NCBI RefSeq assembly: GCF_016861975.1
Contig: NZ_BOMB01000019.1
Span: 1-64,000 of the forward strand
DNA length: 64,000 nt
DNA from: Actinocatenispora rupis
GTDB lineage: Bacteria; Actinomycetota; Actinomycetes; Mycobacteriales; Micromonosporaceae
Reading direction: 5' to 3'
Shown: positions 57,645 to 64,000 of the stretch, in pieces
Position numbering within the stretch: position 1 is the stretch's first letter
Layout of the letters: each line of letters opens with the position of its first letter
Program-made: the position numbers and the translations under genes
The notes under the pieces: model-generated
Database searches by the model: none
Seen by the model: only the letters and a program-made list of their open reading frames with translations
What the model was told of the DNA's origin: nothing

Positions 57645-57965
57645 GCACCGGCCACGACGCTTCTCCGCGGCCGTCCAGCACACCGGTAGGCCCGCCGTTC
57701 CGGTGTACTGGCGCGGCGTGCGGGAGATGGCGCTGCGGACCAGACGGCTCCGAGCCGATCCGGTGTGTTGGCGCGGCGTGCGGGACGCGAACATGGCGCT
57801 CGTCCTGCGGAGCAGACGGCTCCGGGCCCATGGCGCTTGCGGATGGTCGGCCCGCGCGGGACGCCCGGATTCCAGGCCGCGTGCGCCGGTGCGGGCAGAT
57901 CCGGCCAGCCGCGGGCACGTACGCGGAGGCGTCGCGGTAACAGTACGAGCGTTATGCTATGCGTC
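57645..57965. other. Intergenic region with tandem repeat and possible promoter
   Basis: About 320 bases lie between catalase and the hydroxy-acid oxidase. It holds the tandem repeat at 57700-57830 and, at its right end, TATGCT nine bases before GTG 57966. That box could serve as a -10 for a near-leaderless transcript. No gene was recognised. Confidence 0.4.
57700..57830. repeat. Two-copy imperfect tandem repeat
   Basis: Copy 1 (57700-57759) and copy 2 (57760 to about 57830) both begin CCGGTGTNNTGGCGCGGCG and share TGCGGGA, ATGGCGCT, CTGCGGA and CAGACGGCTCCG in the same order. Copy 2 has about ten extra bases in the middle. It is a recent-looking duplication in non-coding DNA. Confidence 0.7.
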
Positions 57966-59006
57966 GTGACCGAGTCGATTTCCAGCCTGCGCGACCGGGC
58001 GGAGCAGGTGCTGCCGCCCGCCACCTGGGACTTCGTTGCCGCGGGTGCTGGCCGCGAGTCCACCGTGACCGGCAACGAGGCGGCCTGGGACCGGTGGTGG
58101 CTGCGGCCCCGGACGATGGTCGACGTCGGTACGGTCGACACCGCCACCACGGTGCTCGGCGGCCCCGTCGCCACGCCGGTACTGCTGGCGCCGGCGGGAC
58201 GGCAGCGGGCCCTGCATCCCGACGGCGAGGTCGCGGTGGCCGCCGCGGCCGGCGCCGCCGGCACCGTGTACTGCCTGGCCACCAGCGCCACCACCGACCT
58301 GCACGACCTCGCCGGGCTGCCCGGCCGCCGCTGGCTCCAGCTGTACGTCAGCGAGGACCGGGAGCAGACCCGCCGGGTGGTCGAGAACGCCGCGGCGGCC
58401 GGGTACGAACGGATCGTGCTCACCCTGGACCGGCCGGTCGAGGGGAACCGCCCGCGGTCCCGGCGGCACGGCACGCTCGGCCCGCTGCCGCCCGGCGCCG
58501 CCGTCACCACCCACCTGGGCGACGGATCGACGCGCGCGCACGTACCGAGCCGGTGGGACCGGTCGCTGACCTGGGCGGACCTGGACTGGCTGACCGCGCT
58601 GGGGTTACCCCTCACGGTCAAGGGCGTGCTGCGCGCCGACGACGCGGTCCGCGCGGCCGGGCACGGCGCCGACAGTATCGTCGTGTCCAACCACGGCGGA
58701 CGGCAACTCGACGGCACCGTACCGACGGCCGTCGCGCTGCCCGAGGTGGCCGCCGCCGTCGACGTCCCGGTACTGGTCGACGGCGGGATCCGTACCGGCG
58801 GCGCGGTGTTCCGGGCGCTCGCGCTCGGCGCCGACGCCGTCCTGGTCGGCCGGCCGTACCTGTGGGGGCTGGCCGCCGCGGGCGAGGCCGGCGTACGCGC
58901 GGTGCTCGACACGCTCACCGCGGAGCTGCGCGACACGATGACGCTGGCCGGCTGTCCCACGATCGCCGATATCACCGCCGACCTGCTCACCCCCGCCACC
59001 TGCTGA
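57966..59006 (+). CDS. FMN-dependent alpha-hydroxy acid oxidase
   Basis: This is a 346-residue protein. I chose GTG 57966 (VTESISSLRDRAEQVLPPA), the usual start of small actinobacterial members. It is a beta/alpha barrel of the LldD/glycolate oxidase family: VATPVLLAPAGRQRALHPDG, catalytic Lys in LPLTVKGVL, active-site His and Arg in SNHGGRQLDG near residue 243, and the FMN phosphate site VLVDGGIRTGG and AVLVGRPYLWG. It oxidises an L-2-hydroxy acid, possibly L-lactate or a mandelate-like acid, often producing H2O2. The catalase next door would handle that. Confidence 0.9.
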   Translation: MTESISSLRDRAEQVLPPATWDFVAAGAGRESTVTGNEAAWDRWWLRPRTMVDVGTVDTATTVLGGPVATPVLLAPAGRQRALHPDGEVAVAAAAGAAGTVYCLATSATTDLHDLAGLPGRRWLQLYVSEDREQTRRVVENAAAAGYERIVLTLDRPVEGNRPRSRRHGTLGPLPPGAAVTTHLGDGSTRAHVPSRWDRSLTWADLDWLTALGLPLTVKGVLRADDAVRAAGHGADSIVVSNHGGRQLDGTVPTAVALPEVAAAVDVPVLVDGGIRTGGAVFRALALGADAVLVGRPYLWGLAAAGEAGVRAVLDTLTAELRDTMTLAGCPTIADITADLLTPATC

Positions 59007-59541
59007 AACGGGGCCGGTGAATCCCGGCGGTCCCGCCGTGCGCGCGTGACCGCCAGGAGCTCGGCGCCGTTCTCCCCGCGGTACGCCACGCGCCGGCGCC
59101 GACCGCGACACGGCGGGCGGCAGCCGACGGATCCGTACCCGGTGGGTGGTCGTGGTCGGCGGCACCGCGTCCCGGGGCGCAGGTGACCGACGGTTGCTCC
59201 TCGCCGGTCTTGCGGATGGTTGTCCGTCCCACGGACGAGGGACGTTGTCACGATCGGTGAACCGCGGGGGAGACCCTGCCGCGGGCCGGGACGACGGTGT
59301 CGGTACGTTCGGGCCCTGGCCGCGTCCCCTCGTGCCTGTCGGCGTCGAACGGTCGCTCGGGCCGTACGTCCGCTTCGGCACGAGCGCCTGCCTGGGGCGA
59401 TCCCGTCGCGGGTCGCCCCGCGTACCCACCGGTCGGCGCTCCTGGACGCGACATCCCGGCGCGCGACGTGGAGCTGTCCAAAGGTCGGAGGGAACCGGCC
59501 GTGCGTCGGAACCCTCCCCTTACCGTCAGGTACTTAGGGTG
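59007..59541. other. Intergenic region, no gene seen
   Basis: About 535 bases without a convincing gene. Long frames exist on both strands because of the high GC but show no family likeness, start context or codon regularity. The promoter of the small gene at 59542 should lie at the right end. Confidence 0.4.
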
Positions 59542-59865
59542 ATGGGCATGGCGGCGCCGGACGGTTGGCTTCGGCTTCTGGAGGAGCTGCTGGAGGCGGA
59601 GCATCGGCAGGCCCGGGCCCTCCAGCGGCTCGCCGACGCGCGGCGTGAGTTGGCGGCGGACGGAAACGGCTCACCTGCCGCGGTCCGCCGGGTTCGGATC
59701 GCCGAAGCCGCCGTCGACCGCGCCGGCAGCTACGTCCGCCGGGTACGGAACGCGCTGGACGAGTACGGCGCCGGGCGAGGTGGTGGCGAGTCCGCGGGCG
59801 GGCACGGCGGCTCCAGCAACCCCGGGACTGGCCCGGACGGCCAGAAGTCGGCCGACGATCGGTGA
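59542..59865 (+). CDS. Small helical hypothetical protein
   Basis: This 107-residue protein starts at ATG 59542; ATG 59548 is an alternative, and the long upstream frame is non-coding in character. The first 75 residues are strongly helical and coiled-coil-like (GWLRLLEELLEAEHRQARAL, RLADARRELAADG, VRIAEAAVDRAGSYVRRVRN). A Gly/Ser-rich tail follows. It has no family that I recognise and stands alone before the convergent MocR gene. Confidence 0.55.
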   Translation: MGMAAPDGWLRLLEELLEAEHRQARALQRLADARRELAADGNGSPAAVRRVRIAEAAVDRAGSYVRRVRNALDEYGAGRGGGESAGGHGGSSNPGTGPDGQKSADDR

Positions 59866-60024
59866 GGCGCCTGCGGACGGGCCGGAGGCACGACGGTGGA
59901 CCGGAGCGGTCCCGGCGGTTGCCGCCACGGGCCATGCCGGGGCGGCCCGGAGCGGTGCCCCGTCGTACTCGTCTCGCGGACGGCAGGCGGACACCCGCGT
60001 CGGGCCCCGTGCGGGGGCGCAGGT

Positions 60025-61434
60025 TCAGCCCCGCAGCGGGCGGAGGGACGCGGCGAGGAGCGCGACGCCTTCGGTGATGGCGCGTTCGGAGAGCGTGGCG
60101 TAGCCGAAGATCAGGCCGCCGCGACCGCCGTGACCCAGCCGGTACTGCCCGACGCCGTGCAGGCGTACGCCGTGTGCCGCGGCGGCGGCCACGACCTCCG
60201 CCTCGTCGAGGTACGGCGGCAGCCAGGCCACCACGTGCTGGCCGGCCGCGACACCGACCGGTTCCAGGTCGGGCAGGTGCCTTCGCAGGGCGGCCAGCAG
60301 GACGTCCCGGCGGCGGCGGTACACGGGGCGCATGCGCCGCAGGTGCCGGTCGAACTCGCCGCGGTTGAGGAAGTCGGCGAAGGTCAGCTGGTCGATGACC
60401 GACGAGCCCCGGTCGGCGAGCAGCTTGGCGGCGGCGACGGCGTCGACCAGACCGGGCGGTACCAGCAGCCAGCCGAGGCGCAGGCCGGGCGCGAGGGTCT
60501 TGCTCGCCGTGCCGCAGTACACGACGCGGTCGGGTGCCAGGCCCTGGATCGCGCCGACGGCCGGCCGGTCGTAGCGGTACTCGGCGTCGTAGTCGTCCTC
60601 GATCACGTACGCGTCGTGCCGGCGCGCCCAGCCGATCACCCGGGCGCGGGCGTCGGCGGAGAGGCCGCCGCCGGTGGGCCACTGGTGCGACGGGGTGAGT
60701 ACGACGGCGTCCGCGTCCGCCGTGTCGAGGTCCTCGACCAGGATGCCGTCGCGGCCGACCGGGATGCCGACGAGCTCCAGTCCTGCGGTACGGGCGAGCG
60801 GGCGGGCGTCGTCGTTCGGCGAGGGGTCCTCGACGGCGAGCCGCCGGGCTCCGCGCGCCGCGAGTACCTGGATGAGCAGGCCGATGCCCTGGCCGTACCC
60901 GTTGCAGATCACGAGGTTCCCGGCCGCGGCGACGGTGCCACGGACGCGGTTGAGGTAGTCGGCGAGCGCCTCGCGCAGCTCGGGGACGCCGTTGCCGTCG
61001 AGGTACGCGAACCGCTCGTCGGGCGTGGTGGTGAGCACCGTACGGACCGAGCGCAGCCACGCCGCCCGGGGGAACGTGGAGACGTCGGTCCGGCCGTACC
61101 CGAAGTCGACGGTGAACGTCGAGGCGCGCTCGGTGCGCGGGCCGGCCGGCACGGGTGCGGACTCGGCCGCCACCTGCGTGTAGCCGCCGGACCGGCTGGT
61201 CAGGTAGCCCTCCGCGACGAGCTGCTGGTACGCCTCGACCACGACGCCGCGCGACACCCCGAGCGCGGCGGCGAGCGTACGGGTGGGCGGCAGCGAGGCG
61301 CCGCGCCGGAGCCGGCCGGACTGGACGCCGGTACGGATCGCGGCCTCGATCTGCCGGTGCAGCGGGGCGCCGGTGTGGTCGAGCTCGATGAGCAGGTCCT
61401 CGGCCGAGCTCGAATTGGTCCTCGTTCGGCCCAT
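60025..61434 (-). CDS. MocR-type regulator (GntR helix-turn-helix with aminotransferase domain)
   Basis: This 469-residue protein starts at ATG 61434. The N-terminal GntR winged helix spans about residues 20-90 (HRQIEAAIRTGVQSGRLRRG, LPPTRTLAAALGVSRGVVVE, QQLVAEGYLTSRSGGYT). The C-terminal domain is a type I PLP aminotransferase: VLTPSHQWPTGGGL, EDDYDAEYRYDRPAV, with PLP Lys in CGTASKTLAPGLRLGW. Such regulators bind PLP and control vitamin B6 or amine metabolism genes. It is divergent from the FAD oxidase with a 47-base gap and is probably its regulator. Confidence 0.9.
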   Translation of the reverse strand: MGRTRTNSSSAEDLLIELDHTGAPLHRQIEAAIRTGVQSGRLRRGASLPPTRTLAAALGVSRGVVVEAYQQLVAEGYLTSRSGGYTQVAAESAPVPAGPRTERASTFTVDFGYGRTDVSTFPRAAWLRSVRTVLTTTPDERFAYLDGNGVPELREALADYLNRVRGTVAAAGNLVICNGYGQGIGLLIQVLAARGARRLAVEDPSPNDDARPLARTAGLELVGIPVGRDGILVEDLDTADADAVVLTPSHQWPTGGGLSADARARVIGWARRHDAYVIEDDYDAEYRYDRPAVGAIQGLAPDRVVYCGTASKTLAPGLRLGWLLVPPGLVDAVAAAKLLADRGSSVIDQLTFADFLNRGEFDRHLRRMRPVYRRRRDVLLAALRRHLPDLEPVGVAAGQHVVAWLPPYLDEAEVVAAAAAHGVRLHGVGQYRLGHGGRGGLIFGYATLSERAITEGVALLAASLRPLRG

Positions 61435-61481
61435 GGAATTGGACCTTACCGCGGGTACCGATTCCCGTCAGGCTCGAAGGC

Positions 61482-62828
61482 ATGAACGCAGCGACCAGCA
61501 TCGACCTCGACGGACAGCTCCTCACACCGCGCGACGCCGGCTACGACGCCGCCCGTACCGTCTGGAACGCCATGATCGACCGGCGGCCCCGCATGATCGT
61601 GCGCGCCGCGAGCGTCGCCGACGTGGTGACCGCGGTACGCCTGGCCCGCGACCTCGACCTGGAACTCGGGGTGCGGTGCGGCGGGCACAACGTGACCGGG
61701 TGCGCCGTCCCCGACGGCGGCCTGATGATCGACCTGACCCCGCTGAACGAGGTGCGGGTCGACCCGCAGCGGCGGCGGGCCCGGGTGCAGGGCGGCGCGC
61801 TGCTCGGCGCGCTCGACCGGGCGACCCAGCCGTACGGCCTGGCCACGACCGCCGGCAACGTCTCGCACACCGGCGTCGGCGGTCTCACCCTCGGCGGCGG
61901 CATGGGATGGCTGGCCCGCCAGTACGGGCTCGCCTGCGACAACGTGGTGTCGTACACGGTGGTCACGGCCGACGGCGAGGTCGTGACCGCGAGCCGTACC
62001 GAGAACCCCGACCTGTTCTGGGGACTGCGCGGGGGTGGCGGCAACTTCGGCATCGTCACCGAGTTCGAGTTCCAGCTGCACCCCACCGGTACGCGGACGC
62101 TGGTCGCCGAGTTCGACGTCCGCGCCGAGGACGCCGTGCCCGTACTCGAAGGCTGGCGCGACCTCGCCGCCGTCGCGCCCCGCCAGGCCACCTTCACCGC
62201 CGGCGTCAGCAGCACGCCAGCGGGCCCGATCGCGACCGTCGGGTACGTCTGGGTCGGCGATCCGGCACAGGCCCGCCGCCTGCTGCCGGCGATGCGCGCG
62301 CTCGGCCGCCCCGTCGCCGCCCGGGTCACCACCCCGTCCTACCTCGAACTCCAGCGGCGCGACGACACGACCGGCGCCCACACCTTCCGCCGGTACTCCG
62401 CCGGCCGGTACCTGGCGGAGTTCCCGACCGCGGCGATCGAGGCGTTCCTGCTGCGCGGCGCGACCGACCTGCACGCCGGTACGTGGCTGCCCGGAGTCGG
62501 GCTGCAGGCGCACGGCGGCGCGATCGCCGACGTACCGGACGCCGACGCCGCGTTCGGCCACCGCGGCACCATGTTCGAGTACGGCGCCGGTACCCGCTGG
62601 ACCGACCCGGCCGAGGACGACGCGCGGATGAGCGCCGCACGCGACGCCGGAACCGCACTGGACCCGTACGCGAGCGGGGTGTACGTCAACTCGCTGACCG
62701 CCGACGACGGGCAGCGCGGGATCCGCCGGGCCTACCCGGCGGCGAAGCTGGCCCGGCTGGCCGCGCTGAAGACCGGGTGGGATCCGGCCAACGTCTTCCA
62801 CCTCAACCAGAACGTCAAGCCGGCCTGA
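61482..62828 (+). CDS. Berberine-bridge-type FAD-dependent oxidoreductase
   Basis: This 448-residue protein starts at ATG 61482. The VAO/PCMH FAD domain has the covalent-FAD His in GVRCGGHNVTGCAVPDGG (about residue 68), NVSHTGVGGLTLGGGMGWLA and LRGGGGNFGIVTEFEF. The C-terminal berberine-bridge motif is AYPAAKLARLAALKTGWDP followed by NVFHLNQNVKP. The second FAD-linking Cys of bicovalent members is absent (SHTGVGG instead), so a single covalent link is likely. It oxidises a sugar, alcohol or secondary metabolite. The divergent MocR gene probably controls it. Confidence 0.9.
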   Translation: MNAATSIDLDGQLLTPRDAGYDAARTVWNAMIDRRPRMIVRAASVADVVTAVRLARDLDLELGVRCGGHNVTGCAVPDGGLMIDLTPLNEVRVDPQRRRARVQGGALLGALDRATQPYGLATTAGNVSHTGVGGLTLGGGMGWLARQYGLACDNVVSYTVVTADGEVVTASRTENPDLFWGLRGGGGNFGIVTEFEFQLHPTGTRTLVAEFDVRAEDAVPVLEGWRDLAAVAPRQATFTAGVSSTPAGPIATVGYVWVGDPAQARRLLPAMRALGRPVAARVTTPSYLELQRRDDTTGAHTFRRYSAGRYLAEFPTAAIEAFLLRGATDLHAGTWLPGVGLQAHGGAIADVPDADAAFGHRGTMFEYGAGTRWTDPAEDDARMSAARDAGTALDPYASGVYVNSLTADDGQRGIRRAYPAAKLARLAALKTGWDPANVFHLNQNVKPA

Positions 62829-63002
62829 TCAGGTGCGCCGTCCGGCGGTCGGGCCGGCGGGTGTCGTCGGTGCGGTGCCTCCGGCGGCGACCGGCCGGGC
62901 GGACGGTCGCCGCCCACCGTACGATCGCCGCGCCGGCCGTCCCGCCACGAGCGCGGCAAGCGGGAACCGCCACCACACTGCCCGCTTGCCGCTACGCCGA
63001 AG

Positions 63003-63182
63003 TCACGAGTCGAGCGGGTCGGTCCCGTCACCGGGCGGGGTGGGAGCCTTCGCCGGCGGGCACACGCACAGCCCGTTGGCGACGATCAGTGCGGCACGTT
63101 CCACGGTGTACTCGCCGCGGTCTCGTACCACCACGGGCCGGTGGCAGCGCGGACACACGGCAACACTGGCCGACTCCGTCAT
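63003..63182 (-). CDS. Small zinc-ribbon-like protein
   Basis: This is a 59-residue protein. ATG 63182 (MTESASVAVCPRCHRPVVV) is chosen because GGGGGA precedes it. It has CxxC at the start and CVC near the end (ANGLCVCPPAK), a pattern that could bind one zinc. The tail is Pro/Gly-rich. Small proteins like this are frequent in actinobacteria and lack known roles. Confidence 0.6.
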   Translation of the reverse strand: MTESASVAVCPRCHRPVVVRDRGEYTVERAALIVANGLCVCPPAKAPTPPGDGTDPLDS

Positions 63183-63398
63183 GACGAATCCCCCGTGTGG
63201 CAGGCCGGTTTCCCGGTTCAACGCTGCCCGGCGCCCAGGGTTATTCGCTGCACCTTGCGGTGCGCTACCTGCGGATCGTCGGCTCGGGCGCACCGAGCGG
63301 CCGCGGTCTCGCGGCGACCGCGCTGGGTACGCCCGCGTCCACCTCGCGTTCGTCGCCCGACCACGTACGGGCGGGTCATGCCCGGTACCCGGCGGACG

Positions 63399-64000
63399 TC
63401 AGCCGGCGCTGGCCGCGCTGCGCATCGCCTCGATGGCGCGCTCGGCCGCGTCCGGGGTGTGGCGTCCCAGCCCGCAGGCCGTGGCCACCGCATGGGCGGG
63501 ACGGCCCGCGGCGGCCTCGAACTGCGCGAGGCTCTCCACGCCCGACTCCGGCTCGGCGGCCGAGGCGACGCCGGCGATCAGCGGCCACTCGTCGGCGAGC
63601 CCGGCCAACGGTCGGTAGAACGCGGGATCGGTGGGCGCGGGGTGCGCCCCGTACGCGCAGGGGACGTGCACGGGCACCAGGTCCCGGCCGCGCCGGTGCA
63701 GCGCCCGGCCCAGCGCGTTGAGCAGCCGTACCGCGGGGGCCAGGCTGGTCGGCGCCATCAACTCGGCGTGCTGGTAGTCGCCGTAGCACAGGTGCAGGAC
63801 CGGGTGCACGGTCGCGGGCAGCCGCGCCAGCAGGCCGGCGAGCTGCGCGGCCACCCGCCGCGCCAGCAGGTCCCGTACGCCGGGCAGGGAGTCGGTGCGG
63901 ACCATGCTCAGCAGCGCGATCGGCGACTCGATCTGCCACACCAGCTCGTCGGCGACGTCGCTCAACCCGGTGATCTCGTCGACCACCGCATCGGTGAACG
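63399..64000 (-). CDS. Cobalamin-independent methionine synthase-like protein, 5' end beyond window
   Basis: The frame is open to the window edge; about 200 C-terminal residues are seen. The fold matches the UROD/MetE-like superfamily, with HPVLHLCYGDYQHAELM and TACGLGRHTP. The HxC (His-Leu-Cys) and the later Cys correspond to zinc ligands of MetE. VESLAQFEAAAGRPAHAVAT lies between them. It is shorter and more divergent than true MetE, so it may be a methyl-transfer or carbon-sulfur enzyme of unknown substrate rather than methionine synthase itself. Confidence 0.55.
   Translation of the reverse strand, partial: FTDAVVDEITGLSDVADELVWQIESPIALLSMVRTDSLPGVRDLLARRVAAQLAGLLARLPATVHPVLHLCYGDYQHAELMAPTSLAPAVRLLNALGRALHRRGRDLVPVHVPCAYGAHPAPTDPAFYRPLAGLADEWPLIAGVASAAEPESGVESLAQFEAAAGRPAHAVATACGLGRHTPDAAERAIEAMRSAASAG

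Noticed and set aside
57700-57830. Possible CRISPR array
   Set aside because: Only two adjacent copies are present with no spacers between them, and no cas gene occurs in the window.
61434-61458. GGGTAC between the MocR and FAD oxidase genes
   Set aside because: No GNNT box lies 14-16 bases upstream, so it does not meet the pattern used for the SigB-type promoters.

Overview
The window is GC-rich actinobacterial chromosome, roughly 70% or more GC by eye. Many GTG starts, four-base start/stop overlaps, PPOX/F420-type, ANTAR and DUF3040-like genes, Ku with a stand-alone LigD-type polymerase, and an Mrp-like antiporter operon together suggest Micromonosporaceae or a close relative. This is an inference, since no rRNA or tRNA gene is present to confirm it.

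Region 1 (1-13.5 kb) is a decaying, mobile-element-rich zone. It holds a frameshifted sulfide:quinone oxidoreductase-like flavoprotein, stumps of a DsrC/TusE protein and a universal stress protein, and pieces of IS5-, IS3- and IS701-like transposases. It also has stumps of a DUF4097 protein, a serine hydrolase, an LCM-type methyltransferase, a TetR regulator and a SnoaL-like protein. Intact genes within it are a coupled three-gene cassette of unknown function (2539-3846), a membrane-anchored Hsp70-like ATPase (4465-6480) and a 1276-residue superfamily 1 helicase with a long coiled coil (8460-12290).

Region 2 (13.67-23.88 kb) is the most interesting part. It is a translationally coupled operon of a pseudokinase-helicase fusion, a phospholipase-D-like protein with both catalytic motifs degraded, and a soluble GHKL (histidine-kinase-like) ATPase. 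A convergent gene encodes a response regulator in inverted order, with the DNA-binding part first and the receiver last. The first two genes have the domain plan of type I Mokosh anti-phage systems. The degraded active sites and the attached phosphorelay would make this a divergent or new variant.

Region 3 (24-40.5 kb) holds small regulatory and metabolic units. These include an alpha/beta hydrolase-methyltransferase fusion, a TetR-hydrolase operon with a palindromic operator, a frameshifted SigB/F-type sigma factor gene and a GAF-ANTAR regulator. They also include hemerythrin and DinB proteins, a pyruvate oxidase-like enzyme coupled to an enolase-superfamily enzyme, a TetR gene cut by an IS256 remnant, a DeoR/NUDIX/DUF4406 cluster, a GNAT enzyme and an orphan FtsX-ectodomain-like lipoprotein.

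Region 4 (40.6-57.6 kb) looks like a stress and DNA-repair block: a glycolate/lactate-oxidase-type FAD/Fe-S protein with an SDR, UdgX, Ku, an Fpg/Nei glycosylase whose zinc finger is cut by a stop codon, a LigD-type polymerase, a serine hydrolase, an Mrp-like cation/proton antiporter operon and a large catalase. Nine promoters here and at 32.7 kb match GNNT-N15/16-GGGTA, the pattern used by SigB-type stress sigma factors, so most of these genes may form one stress regulon.

Region 5 (57.9-64 kb) holds an FMN-dependent alpha-hydroxy acid oxidase, a MocR regulator divergent from a berberine-bridge-type FAD oxidase, small proteins, and a methionine-synthase-like protein running off the window end.
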